From assembly GCA_036505635.1 (NCBI GenBank), contig DASXTC010000069.1, positions 1-64,000 of the forward strand: 64,000 nucleotides of DNA, given 5' to 3'. Each line of letters begins with the position of its first letter. The stretch's first letter is position 1. The position numbers and the translations under genes are program-made. The notes under the pieces are model-generated. The model searched no databases and was not told the DNA's origin. It saw only the letters and a program-made list of their open reading frames with translations. The DNA is from DASXTC01 sp036505635 (GTDB taxonomy: Bacteria; Acidobacteriota; Polarisedimenticolia; JACPZX01; DASXTC01). Below are positions 17,460 to 26,132 of the stretch, piece after piece.

Positions 17460-18911
17460 TCAGCAAGCGCCCTTCCCCTTCAGCACGGCCGGCAACGTCC
17501 GCGCGAGTATCGCCACGTCCCCCCACACCGACCAGTCGCGCACGTAGGCCACGTCGAGCCGGATCATCTCTTCGAACCCGAGGTCGCTGCGGCCGCGCAC
17601 CTGCCACGGACCCGTCACACCCGGCAGCACGCGCGTCCGCTCCTGCGCCCAGAAGGAGTGCTCGCGTGACAGACCGTCCTGATCGAGATCGGAAGCGGGA
17701 AGGGGCCGCGGTCCCACGAGGCTCATGTCCCCCTTGAGCACGTTGAGAAGCTGGGGCAGCTCGTCGAGACTGTAGCGGCGCATCAAGCGCCCGACCGCCG
17801 TGAGCCGCGGGTCGTCCTTGATCTTGAACAGATGCCCATCCTTCTCGTTGCGCCCGATCAGCTCACCCCGGCGCTCCTCGGCGCCCAACACCATCGACCG
17901 GAACTTGTAAAAGGGGAAGTGCCGCCCGCCGCGTCCCGTCCGCGGCGCCAAGTAGAGCACGGGCCCGCGCGATGTCATCTTGATCGCCGTGGCCAGCAAC
18001 GCCATCACGGGCGCGGCCGCCATCAGCATCAGGGACCCGGCGGCGATGTCGAAGACGCGCTTGATGAACTCCTGCGCCGGGGTGAACTGCATCCCACGGA
18101 CCTCCAGCAGGCTGAGCTCGCCAATCTCGTGGACGCGCAGGCGCGCAGCCTGGACCTCCGCGTGGAACGGCAGGCGGTTCAGCGGCACCCCCATCCGCGT
18201 GCAGGTGGCCGCCAGACGCTGAAGGCCCATCCGATCGATCTCTCCCGCCACCGCGATGATGCGATCGAGCCGGTGCCGGTTGATCAGGGCCCCGACCTCC
18301 TCGATCGTCCCGAGGACCGGGACCGGATTGCCCAGCGCGCCCGCCGCCGACTCGGGCCCTGCCGCGATGACGCCGCACAACGTGAGCCCGAGGCCGCCGG
18401 CCGACTCGAAGTGCTCGGCCAGGGCCTTCGTGTCGGGGCCAGCCCCGACGATGGCGATCCTCTCCTGGGCATACCCGCGCTTCTGGCACCACCCGAGCGC
18501 CGCCCAGAGGATCAGCCGCGCCGCCATCAGGGTCGCCATGCTGTAGGCGGAGAAGAACACCACGAAGGTGCGGGAGAAGCCGGCGCCGAAGCTCCGTATG
18601 AAGAAGGTGGCGAGAATGGTGAGCATCGCCACCGCCGCGACCGATTCGACGATCTGGCCGGCCGAGCCCGCGAGGATCCCGCCGCGGCGCGGCCGGTACA
18701 GGCTGACCCACCGGCTCATCGGGATCCAGAGCAGGAGGATCAGTCCCAGGGGAGGGGTCAGCAGATCGACCACATCGCGCGTCATCTGGTAGCCGTAGAA
18801 CGCGTTGAGGCCCAGGCGGGTCTCCACCGCCAGGTGGAACGCTCCCACCAGCGCGCAAAGATCGAGAAGGAGGATCAGGAGCCGGAAGACGCGCCGGTCC
18901 GGGTAGTTCAC
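17460..18911 (-). CDS. Polyprenyl-phosphate sugar-1-phosphate transferase (initiating enzyme, locus A)
   Basis: 483 residues from GTG 18911, with GGAGG 7 nt upstream and a 4-nt GTGA overlap with the gene before. Four N-terminal membrane helices, a nucleotide-binding-like middle domain (RIAIVGAGPDTKALAEHF) and the C-terminal catalytic domain: re-entrant helix (FDIAAGSLMLMAAAPVMAL), FYKFRSMVLG, SLDELPQLLNVLKGDMSLVG with the D383/E384 pair, and GVTGPWQVRGRSD. It starts each repeat by moving sugar-1-phosphate from a UDP-sugar to undecaprenyl phosphate at the inner membrane. Full length and intact for the WbaP/CpsE/ExoY-type superfamily. Confidence 0.9.
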   Translation of the reverse strand: MNYPDRRVFRLLILLLDLCALVGAFHLAVETRLGLNAFYGYQMTRDVVDLLTPPLGLILLLWIPMSRWVSLYRPRRGGILAGSAGQIVESVAAVAMLTILATFFIRSFGAGFSRTFVVFFSAYSMATLMAARLILWAALGWCQKRGYAQERIAIVGAGPDTKALAEHFESAGGLGLTLCGVIAAGPESAAGALGNPVPVLGTIEEVGALINRHRLDRIIAVAGEIDRMGLQRLAATCTRMGVPLNRLPFHAEVQAARLRVHEIGELSLLEVRGMQFTPAQEFIKRVFDIAAGSLMLMAAAPVMALLATAIKMTSRGPVLYLAPRTGRGGRHFPFYKFRSMVLGAEERRGELIGRNEKDGHLFKIKDDPRLTAVGRLMRRYSLDELPQLLNVLKGDMSLVGPRPLPASDLDQDGLSREHSFWAQERTRVLPGVTGPWQVRGRSDLGFEEMIRLDVAYVRDWSVWGDVAILARTLPAVLKGKGAC

Positions 18912-21049
18912 GACGATCCCTCCATCCTCGCGAGCGCCTCCTTGAGGTCCGATGCCCAGGGATCGATCTGGAGGGCGCGGCGGCAGACTTTCTGGATGAA
19001 GGCCCTGTCCGCGTCGTCGCATTGGCCCCAGAAGGGGATCATCAGCCGGGCTACCCGCCGGTGCGTGGCCGCCAGCCACGGCTGCAGCGTCAGCGCGCGG
19101 GCGAACTCGGTGCGCGCCTCAACGAAGTCCTCGCTCGCCCCGGGCGGGAGCCCCACCAGCATGAACCGCCCGAAGTGAAGCAGACCTGCCTCCAGGTGCC
19201 CGCGTCCCGAGGCGGGGGCGAGAACGAGGCCGCGTCGCGCCAGATCCGCGGCCGCGTCGATCCGGCGGGCCAGGTAGAGGCGCGCCGCCGGATCGGGGAT
19301 CTGCCCTTCGGCCTGCACCCGCACGATCGCCTCGACGTCCCCCAGGAGCCGCCGCCGCGCGCGCGCCGCCGCCTCGATCCAGCGCATCCCGTTCCAGGGC
19401 TCCAGGCGGCACGCAGGACAGAGATCGTCATCGGGCGCCCCCGCCCAGGCCACCACGGGCCCGGCGTCGATGCTCTCCGGATCTTCCTTCGGGACGGCGA
19501 CGCCGGTCATCCCCGATGCGGCCGATCTCATCTGCGCCCAGGCGGGGGAGGCCGCGGCGAGCGCCGCTGCCGCCAGGAGCAGCGCGCACGCGGTCAGCGG
19601 GAGGATCCCACCGGCGCCGATCCGCGCCTCGACGGGAGTGGGCCTGGAAGGACCGGTTTCATACGGACGCCCCAGGAGCAATCCCACCAGCACCGCCGCG
19701 GCCAGCGCGTCGGCGGGTATCGACAAGTGAAAGTCCGTGAAGCTGTGCAGCCCGAGCGCCGCGAGTCCGATTCCCGCGGCCAGGGCGATCTCATCCTGCC
19801 TCCCCCGGCCCGACCAGGCTTTAGCATGCCTCCGCACCGCCAGCGCCGTTCCCGCGGCAAGGATGATCGTCCCGGCAAGCCCCGCCTCCGCGAGAAACTC
19901 GAGGTAGTCGTTGTGAGCGAAGTCGACCCTCACCTGGGCAGTGTCGGTGCGAAACGGCGAGAAGGCCATCTCCCAGGTGCCGAGCCCTGAACCGAGCATC
20001 GGGTAGGTCCCCAGCATCGGCACCGCGTCCCTCCAGACCTGCAGGCGCCCGAACCCTCCCTGAAGCTCACCGCTGGAATTGCGGAACCGCTCCACCACCG
20101 GCGCGATGTCGATCTGTGTGGCGAAGAGCGCGGCCATGCCGGCCACGGCGACGGATGCCAGGGCGAAGCGGCGCGAGCGCCCGCGCATCGCCACCGCGAC
20201 CGCGCCGAGAACCAGCGCCGCCGCGATGGCGGCGATCCCCATCCGGGAACGAGCCATCAGCAACGCGGTCATCATGAGGAAGGAGGCCATGAGCAGCAGG
20301 AGCGCGCCGAAGCCTTCCCGTCCCGTGGCGGCCGCGAGGCGCCGCTTGAGCGGAATCGCAGGGGCGGGGCCGCCGGTCCCCGTTCGACTGCCGGCCTCTC
20401 CCCGACCCAGGCGGAGCACCGCGAAGGCCAGCGCCATCGGGATGGCCATCTCGAGATAGGCGGCGTAATTGTTGCGGCTGATGAAGGTTCCGGTCGCGAC
20501 GTCGGTGAAGTACCTCTTGGTATAGCCGAAGATGTGCTGACGGCCGCTGATGAACTCGAACAAGCCGTACCCCGCCTGGAAGAGGCCGCCGGCCACGAGC
20601 CCCCCAGCCACCACCCGCCTCCCACTGCTTCCACCCGCGTTGTGCCGCACCATGAGCGCCGCGAGGGTCCAGCAGATGCCCCGCAGGCACGAGCGCCACG
20701 TGGCGTACGGATGCAGCGAGAGGGACGGCCAGTCCGGCGGCGCCGGCGCGTAGGATCCCTTGAGCGCGACCGTCGCGGGGGAGAGGAGCTCCATCAGGCC
20801 CTCCGGCGCGGGAGTCATCTGGAGCAGCCCGTAGACCACGAGCGCCACGCCGGTGACGAGGATGGGATCGTTCCAAGGGAGGGGAGTCAGGCCCGCGCGC
20901 CTGCGCATCGCGACCCAAGCGATCGCGAGCAGCATGAGGCAGACCTCCAGCGCCGCGGCCGGCAGCGGATCGACCGAACCGAAGGGAAGCGGGGCCACGG
21001 CCACCAGGATCGCCGCGGCCCAGCAGATGACGTGGCTACCCCGGTCCAT
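18908..21049 (-). CDS. O-antigen ligase/polymerase with C-terminal repeat domain (Wzy-like, locus A)
   Basis: 713 residues. About 12 membrane helices occupy the first 500 residues, with the Wzy_C signature AHNDYLEFLAEAGLAG. A soluble C-terminal domain (about 520-713) contains Cys pair CPACRLEPWNG and TPR-like helices (AARLYLARRIDAAADLARRG), probably periplasmic. Similar layout to Wzy plus the separate TPR gene of locus B (31847 and 33334), here joined in one chain. It begins PLPFGSVDPL, matching AFGSTER of the locus B protein, so the two are paralogues. It ends with GTGA shared with the sugar transferase start. Confidence 0.85.
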   Translation of the reverse strand: MDRGSHVICWAAAILVAVAPLPFGSVDPLPAAALEVCLMLLAIAWVAMRRRAGLTPLPWNDPILVTGVALVVYGLLQMTPAPEGLMELLSPATVALKGSYAPAPPDWPSLSLHPYATWRSCLRGICWTLAALMVRHNAGGSSGRRVVAGGLVAGGLFQAGYGLFEFISGRQHIFGYTKRYFTDVATGTFISRNNYAAYLEMAIPMALAFAVLRLGRGEAGSRTGTGGPAPAIPLKRRLAAATGREGFGALLLLMASFLMMTALLMARSRMGIAAIAAALVLGAVAVAMRGRSRRFALASVAVAGMAALFATQIDIAPVVERFRNSSGELQGGFGRLQVWRDAVPMLGTYPMLGSGLGTWEMAFSPFRTDTAQVRVDFAHNDYLEFLAEAGLAGTIILAAGTALAVRRHAKAWSGRGRQDEIALAAGIGLAALGLHSFTDFHLSIPADALAAAVLVGLLLGRPYETGPSRPTPVEARIGAGGILPLTACALLLAAAALAAASPAWAQMRSAASGMTGVAVPKEDPESIDAGPVVAWAGAPDDDLCPACRLEPWNGMRWIEAAARARRRLLGDVEAIVRVQAEGQIPDPAARLYLARRIDAAADLARRGLVLAPASGRGHLEAGLLHFGRFMLVGLPPGASEDFVEARTEFARALTLQPWLAATHRRVARLMIPFWGQCDDADRAFIQKVCRRALQIDPWASDLKEALARMEGSS

Positions 21050-21058
21050 GCGGTTCCT

Positions 21059-23275
21059 CTACGTACCTCTCCTGAATCTCCGGGTGCGGGCGGGCTCGGG
21101 CGCGGCCCCGTCCTCCCGCGCCGAGTCCCCGCCGTAATAGGCGTAGTAGGAACGGTAGTAGCCCCCCTGAGTGAAGAGGTCGACCTTGTTGAGCAGCGCG
21201 CCCAGCAGCCGCGCCTTCACCACGCGCAGCTTCTCGGCCGCGCGCGCGACGGCATCGCGGGAAGTGAAGCCTGCCTGCACCACGAGGATCACCCCGTCCA
21301 TGCGCCCGGCGATGATGGCCGCGTCCGCCACGCTCAGCACCGGCGGCGAGTCGTAGATGACGTGATCGTAGGTGTCCGCCGCGGCGAGCGTCCCGGTGAG
21401 CTTGGCGAACTCGGGGGAATCGAGCAACTCGGACGGGTTGGGCGGGATGGGGCCGCTCGGGAGGAGGAACAGGCCGGGGGGTCCGGCCGGAATCACGAGG
21501 CCCGCCAGCTCGCCTCCACCGCTCAGGACGTTGGACAGACCCGAGCCGTTCTCGAGGCCAAGCGCCTTGTGAAGACGGGGACGGCGGAGATCCGCATCCA
21601 CCAGGAGCACGCGCTTGTTGAGCTGCGACAGCGTGATTGCGAGGTTCAGCGCGGTGGAGGTCTTCCCCTCGCGCGGCTGGGAGCTGGTCACGAGCAGGCT
21701 CTTCGGCGGACGGCCCGGCGAGGACACCATGAGGGCGGTGCGCACCTCGCGGAACGCCTCGGACGCCGCCGAGCGCGCGTCGCGCATCACGACCATGTCG
21801 ATCTCCGGCCGGGACTCGTCGGCGTCGCCGACGCGGGCCCGCACCACGCGCAGCCGGCGCGACTGCAGGTCGTGGGCGGGGATCAGGCCGAGGCAGGCGA
21901 GTCCGGCGGCCTTTGCGAGGTCCTCCGATCCATTCACCGAGTCGTCCATGTAATCGAAGAAGAAGACCAGCCCCACCCCGAGGCCCAGCCCCGCCAGCAG
22001 GCTCAGGAGGAAGTTCAGGAGCTTGCGCGGCGAGGAGGGGAAACGCGGCACCTCGGCGCGGTCCACGATCCTGACGTTGGTCATCCGGTTGTCCATCATG
22101 CCGGCCGTCGAGTCGGTCTCGCTCTGACGCTTGACCATGGCCTCCAGCGTCTTTCGCCGGTTCTCCACGTCGTTCTTGAGGTTGTTGTACTCGATGCCGC
22201 GCAGCGAGGCCTCCTGCGCCTCGTTCTTCTGGAGATCCAGCGCATCGCTCAGCGACCTCTCCTCCTTGAGCGCCGCCATGTACTGCTCGCGCGAGGACCC
22301 AAGCAGCCTCTGGTGCATGTCGGCCTTCTCCGCATCGAGACGCGACCTCGTACGGTCCAGCTCGGTCCTGGTGCGGACCATGGCCGGCCAGTTGGCCTTG
22401 AACCGGCTCGACATCTGGGCGTACTCGCGCTCCAGCTCCGCGTGCTTGGCGGCCAGTGTCTGGATCAGGTCGCTCGTCATCAGCTCGGGGATCGCCTCGG
22501 GAGGCGATTCCTTGAGCGCGGCGTATCGGGCCTCCTTCTCGATCCGGACCGTCTGGGCCTTGGTGTAGGCGATGTTCAGATCGATGAGCTTCTGGGTGGT
22601 GACGTTCTGCCGTTCGTCGAGGGGGATGATCTCCTGTTCGCGGGCGTACCGCTGGAGCCGCCTCTCCTTGTCGGAGATCTCATTCTGCAGCGACTCGACC
22701 TGGCGGCTGATCGACTCGGAGGCCTGCTCCGTGGTGTTGTAGACGCTGCGCGCGTTGAACTCCATGAAGGCGTCGGCGACGGCGTTCGCGAGGCCTGCCG
22801 CCATAATCGGGTCGGGGCTGGTGACGGAGATGTTCAGGAGCCGGCTGTTGCGGATCAGCTCGACCCTGATCTTGCGGCTCACCTTCTCGGCGACCATCGT
22901 CTCGATCTCGTCCTCGGTCAGCTCGGGTCCACCCGGGCTGCGCCGCACCTCGAACAGCGGATGCTTCGTCAGGTCCAGTCTGCGCACGACGCCGCGCGCC
23001 ACGCTGCGGCTCTGGATCAGCCGCGACTGGGTCTCGTAGAAGTCGTCGCGGAAGTCCGAGTACGGGGACACCACGTCCTGGAAGGGCATCACGTTGGGGC
23101 TGTGCTTCTCGATCTGGAGCTGCACCGACCCCGTGTAGATCGGTCGGGCGAGAAACGACCCGAGAGTCACGAGCCCAGTGACCAGCAGCAGGGCCGAGTA
23201 GATGACCCAGCGCCTCTTGACCAGCACCTGCCAGTGGTCCAGCAGGTGCGTCTGACGTTCTCTCGTCCCGTCCAT
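21059..23275 (-). CDS. wzc: Wzc-type polysaccharide copolymerase and tyrosine autokinase (locus A)
   Basis: 738 residues. Wzz-type domain with a first membrane helix (28-46), long periplasmic coiled coils (about 190-420), and a second helix (about 425-445), then the cytoplasmic BY-kinase: Walker A SSQPREGKTST (from residue 531), Walker A' VLLVDADLRRPRLH and Walker B VIYDSPPVLS. A tyrosine cluster follows (GGYYRSYYAYYGG, six Tyr in residues 706-714), the usual autophosphorylation site. It sets chain length and gates export with Wza. It lies 18 nt after wza and 9 nt before wzy on the minus strand. Confidence 0.93.
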   Translation of the reverse strand: MDGTRERQTHLLDHWQVLVKRRWVIYSALLLVTGLVTLGSFLARPIYTGSVQLQIEKHSPNVMPFQDVVSPYSDFRDDFYETQSRLIQSRSVARGVVRRLDLTKHPLFEVRRSPGGPELTEDEIETMVAEKVSRKIRVELIRNSRLLNISVTSPDPIMAAGLANAVADAFMEFNARSVYNTTEQASESISRQVESLQNEISDKERRLQRYAREQEIIPLDERQNVTTQKLIDLNIAYTKAQTVRIEKEARYAALKESPPEAIPELMTSDLIQTLAAKHAELEREYAQMSSRFKANWPAMVRTRTELDRTRSRLDAEKADMHQRLLGSSREQYMAALKEERSLSDALDLQKNEAQEASLRGIEYNNLKNDVENRRKTLEAMVKRQSETDSTAGMMDNRMTNVRIVDRAEVPRFPSSPRKLLNFLLSLLAGLGLGVGLVFFFDYMDDSVNGSEDLAKAAGLACLGLIPAHDLQSRRLRVVRARVGDADESRPEIDMVVMRDARSAASEAFREVRTALMVSSPGRPPKSLLVTSSQPREGKTSTALNLAITLSQLNKRVLLVDADLRRPRLHKALGLENGSGLSNVLSGGGELAGLVIPAGPPGLFLLPSGPIPPNPSELLDSPEFAKLTGTLAAADTYDHVIYDSPPVLSVADAAIIAGRMDGVILVVQAGFTSRDAVARAAEKLRVVKARLLGALLNKVDLFTQGGYYRSYYAYYGGDSAREDGAAPEPARTRRFRRGT

Positions 23276-23293
23276 GTACCCCGTCCTTCCCGA

Positions 23294-24436
23294 TTAGAAG
23301 AATGTCTCGGGGACGACGATCACGTCGCCGTCCTCCAGTGGAATGTCGTCGGCCTTCCCCTTGCGGATCTCGCGCAGGTTGACCGGGATCCTCTTCTGCG
23401 CGCCGGTCGCGTCCTTGCGAAGGATGTGCACGCCGCGCAGGTTGGCCCGCTCCGTGAGACCGCCGGCGCGCGCCACCGCCTGGAGCAGGGTCATCGGGCG
23501 GCTCGATTTGCTCTCGATCTGGCCCGGATCGCGCACCGCCCCGTCCACGAAGACGTAGATCGGCCGGTCGATCGGCACGTTGATGACGTCACCCGGCTCC
23601 AGCCCCAGGTTGAGCTCCGGGTTGCCCCGGATGATGAGGTCGTCCAGATCGAGGGCGAGCCGCTCGACCTTGCCCGATTCGGTCCTGCGGAGGATGAAGA
23701 TGTCGGCGCCTGCCTCCTTGGTCAGGCCCCCTGCCTCGGAGATCATCTGCAGGACGGTGCGAGGGCCGATCATCTGATACGTGCCCGGGGTGGTGACCGC
23801 CCCGATGACCGATACCATCCGGCTTCGGTACTCGTTGACGGAGATGGTCACCTGGGGGTCCAGGAGGAACCGTTCCTGAAGAAGGTCGCGCAGTCTCGCC
23901 TCGAACCCCGTCCTGGTGAGGCCGGCGGCCTGGATCACGCCCAGCAGGGGCAGGCTCACCGTCCCGTCGCCCAGAACGCGCGTGGTGGTCTTGAGCTCGG
24001 GCAGCTCGAAGACGTTTATCTCGATGAGGTCCTCGGGGCCGATAAAATAGTCCTCCTGAGCCGGGGCCGGCGCGGTGGGGATCCCTCCCTGGCCGACGCG
24101 CGCGGCCGAAAGGACGATCGGCTCGGGGCCAAGGTCTATGGTGATCTCCGGGCCGGAGGCGGTGGCCCGGCCCGACGTGCCCTTTGGCAGCGGCACCGCG
24201 ATCCTCAACGACGCGGGCTCCGGGCCTCTCGTGACGGAAAGGCCGGCACGGGCCACCGAGTCGCTGGAGGATGGGCCGGCGGCGGCCCCCTGCACGTCGA
24301 GGATCAGCCGCGCCGGGTCGGCGGCCGCCGACTGCGCGAAGGCCACGGGCGCGTCGAAGATGAGCCGGATCCTGGCGCCGTCGTCCGAACGCTCGGCCGA
24401 CATCAGCATGATGAGCGAGAGCAGGATCGAGCTCAC
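23294..24436 (-). CDS. wza: Wza-type polysaccharide export protein with N-terminal AMIN domain (locus A)
   Basis: 380 residues from GTG 24436, overlapping the previous stop by 4 nt and preceded by GGAG; the frame to 24511 is a shadow. A short hydrophobic leader is followed by an AMIN-like beta domain (about 22-110; RIRLIFDAPVAF, PARLILDVQG, SLRIAVPLPKG), then the Poly_export domain (DYFIGPEDLIEINVFELPEL, SLPLLGVI) and two SLBB domains (VSVIGAVTTPGTYQ, IYVFVDGAVRDPGQI). The AMIN domain, known from AmiC and PilQ for envelope targeting, is not part of classical Wza. No lipobox Cys is seen. Should form the outer-membrane export channel. Confidence 0.88.
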   Translation of the reverse strand: MSSILLSLIMLMSAERSDDGARIRLIFDAPVAFAQSAAADPARLILDVQGAAAGPSSSDSVARAGLSVTRGPEPASLRIAVPLPKGTSGRATASGPEITIDLGPEPIVLSAARVGQGGIPTAPAPAQEDYFIGPEDLIEINVFELPELKTTTRVLGDGTVSLPLLGVIQAAGLTRTGFEARLRDLLQERFLLDPQVTISVNEYRSRMVSVIGAVTTPGTYQMIGPRTVLQMISEAGGLTKEAGADIFILRRTESGKVERLALDLDDLIIRGNPELNLGLEPGDVINVPIDRPIYVFVDGAVRDPGQIESKSSRPMTLLQAVARAGGLTERANLRGVHILRKDATGAQKRIPVNLREIRKGKADDIPLEDGDVIVVPETFF

Positions 24437-25710
24437 GGCGTGTACTCCAGAAGCGTCGAGATGGTAGTCCTTGCCGTATCGTCGAAGTCGAAGGTCGAAT
24501 CGCGTCTCCACCGGGCGGCCGCCAGCCCGATCCTGAGGCTCGGCCCGAAGCGGTAACGGACCGCCACGGTGTCGGTGGTGAGATGGTCGAGGCGGATCTT
24601 GCTATCGATCATGACCGGCAGCTTCACCTTCTCGAGCTTGCGGCCCGCCTCGACGCTGATGCGGCTGTTGAAGTAGTGCTCGTAGGCGGCGGCCCGCAGA
24701 TCCTGCAGGTAGTAGAGGTTGTTTCCCAGGACCGAGAATCCCGTGTTGCGTTGATAGGCCGCCCGGATCTCGCCCCTCCCCAGCAGGCGCGCGCTGACGC
24801 TGGCGTCAGCGATCATGCCGGAGAAGCCCTCGTACGGGCGGAGGGAGCTGTCCAGCGAGCGCCGGTCGGGATCGAGCTTCTTGTAGCCGAGCTTCACGAA
24901 GCCCCGGACGGAGCCGGTGGGATCGAACTCGAGGCCTCCCACAATGCTCGACGAGGAGGAGTCGCGGTTCGGAAAGGTCTGGCGGAAATCGATCCGGCCG
25001 GCGCGGGCCTCGATCAGAAGGGTGGTCCGGGGCCTGATCCGCAGCCGGCTATCCAGGCCCAGCGCGGTCTCCTCGCGCTGGAGGGTGTCGGCGATATCCC
25101 CGCCGAGGCCGGGAGAGCCGACCTCACCACCCCCGGCGACCTCCGGCTTGCCGGCATGGTAGGCGAAGCCCGTCCTCGCGCCGTACAGGTCGAAACGGCT
25201 ACGGGTGGATGGATGCCACGAGAGCCCGAGCCGTCCCTGGGTCGTGGTGGTGCGGATCCTGAAGTCGATCTCGGTGTTTGGCCGTTCGCGGAACGAATCC
25301 TGCTGGCCGTCCGCGAACAGGGTCACCTCCCGGAGGTAGACATGCAGCTTTGTCTTGAGCGAGTTGTTCACGTGGTTCAGGTCTGACTCCCGGGCGAAAA
25401 CCGCGTAGTCGATCTCGTCCCAGACCGCCAGGGCCGCCCGGCGGCCGAACGGAACGACGGCCCGGGCGCCCGGTCCGAGCGTGACAGTGTAGTCTCCAAA
25501 GCGGCGGCTCGCTCCGAGCCGCACGTTGTCGTCATACCCGAAGTCCTTCACGATGAAGAAAGGGGCCAGGTGGAAAGGGCCCGCCTGGACCGTATTGTCG
25601 AGCGTGAAATCCGGATCGGGGTCCTCGACGGCCATGGCTCCGGCCGCTACGGTGAGCAGCGCGGCCGCGAGCAGGACGGCACGCGCGCGAGTACGCCGCT
25701 CGATCCGCAT
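24433..25710 (-). CDS. Outer-membrane beta-barrel protein of EPS locus A
   Basis: 425 residues from ATG 25710 with GGAGG 10 nt upstream. Signal peptide (AVLLAAALLTVAAGAMA). The rest alternates short amphipathic strands and turns rich in Gly, Arg, Asp and aromatic residues (DYTVTLGPGARAVVPFG, RFDLYGARTGFAYHAG, VAVRYRFGPSLRIGLAAARW), about 16-18 strands by eye. Such barrels are common in EPS and PEP-CTERM loci, probably helping polymer secretion or modification. First gene of the locus A operon, about 100 nt after the promoter at 25818-25846. Confidence 0.75.
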   Translation of the reverse strand: MRIERRTRARAVLLAAALLTVAAGAMAVEDPDPDFTLDNTVQAGPFHLAPFFIVKDFGYDDNVRLGASRRFGDYTVTLGPGARAVVPFGRRAALAVWDEIDYAVFARESDLNHVNNSLKTKLHVYLREVTLFADGQQDSFRERPNTEIDFRIRTTTTQGRLGLSWHPSTRSRFDLYGARTGFAYHAGKPEVAGGGEVGSPGLGGDIADTLQREETALGLDSRLRIRPRTTLLIEARAGRIDFRQTFPNRDSSSSSIVGGLEFDPTGSVRGFVKLGYKKLDPDRRSLDSSLRPYEGFSGMIADASVSARLLGRGEIRAAYQRNTGFSVLGNNLYYLQDLRAAAYEHYFNSRISVEAGRKLEKVKLPVMIDSKIRLDHLTTDTVAVRYRFGPSLRIGLAAARWRRDSTFDFDDTARTTISTLLEYTP

Positions 25711-25817
25711 GGGCTTGGAGCCTCCCCCCACTCCGGTCTTCCGCCCAGGATGCGGTGGCGTGCCGGCAGGTATGAACCGCCGATTCCAAAGGGCGATGAG
25801 GTCAGTGGATGAACGGC

Positions 25818-25846
25818 CTTGTATCACAGAGATGGTGACGAGTCAA
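25818..25846 (-). promoter_or_regulatory. Promoter of the locus A operon
   Basis: Minus-strand TTGACT (25841-25846) and TACAAG (25818-25823) with a 17 bp spacer, about 100 nt upstream of the barrel gene. It would drive the roughly 16 kb minus-strand operon. Confidence 0.6.
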
Positions 25847-26066
25847 TCCCTTACACCGAGAGTACGCCCGGCGCGGGGCCGCGGGGATGACGTCCTCGCG
25901 GACCGTCCGGATGCAGGGGGGGGCCGGTGCGTGGGGCGCGAACTAACCTTACCGCGAAAGGCCGGCGCGGTCACTGCGATCCCGCGACCGAGCGATGGAG
26001 GTATCGTTCGGCCGATGAGTGATCGAGGTGCGAAAGGTCGGGGAGAGGCAAGCGTACCTCGCGGTC

Positions 26067-26096
26067 TTGACCCGGAACGGGTCACGGCGGTACGAT
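26067..26096 (+). promoter_or_regulatory. Promoter of the sigma-54 activator gene, with operator-like palindrome
   Basis: TTGACC (26067-26072) and TACGAT (26091-26096), spacer 18 bp. The spacer start holds a perfect inverted repeat GACCCG-GAA-CGGGTC (26069-26083) overlapping the -35 box, a typical place for a repressor or autoregulator site. Confidence 0.55.
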
Positions 26097-26100
26097 TTCA

Positions 26101-26117
26101 CCTGGACACACTCCAGG
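26101..26117 (+). promoter_or_regulatory. Leader hairpin before the activator start
   Basis: CCTGGA-CACAC-TCCAGG, a 6 bp stem and 5-nt loop at the expected 5' end of the transcript, just before the Shine-Dalgarno GAGG at 26120-26123. Confidence 0.4.
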
Positions 26118-26132
26118 CCGAGGTGATGCCCT

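Larger units (their letters stand above)
25711..26132. other. Divergent control region between EPS loci A and B
   Basis: A 422 bp gap between the outer-membrane barrel gene (minus) and the sigma-54 activator (plus). It carries a promoter for each direction, a palindrome within the plus promoter and a leader hairpin, each listed separately. The central part (about 25860-26050) is GC-rich with a run of eight G near 25918 and no recognised feature. Confidence 0.6.

Noticed and set aside
20534..24556. Very long open frame on the plus strand opposite locus A (1340 codons)
   Set aside because: It lies antisense to well-recognised wzy, wzc and wza genes, has Arg/Gly/His-rich composition with no domain, and is a typical shadow frame in GC-rich DNA.
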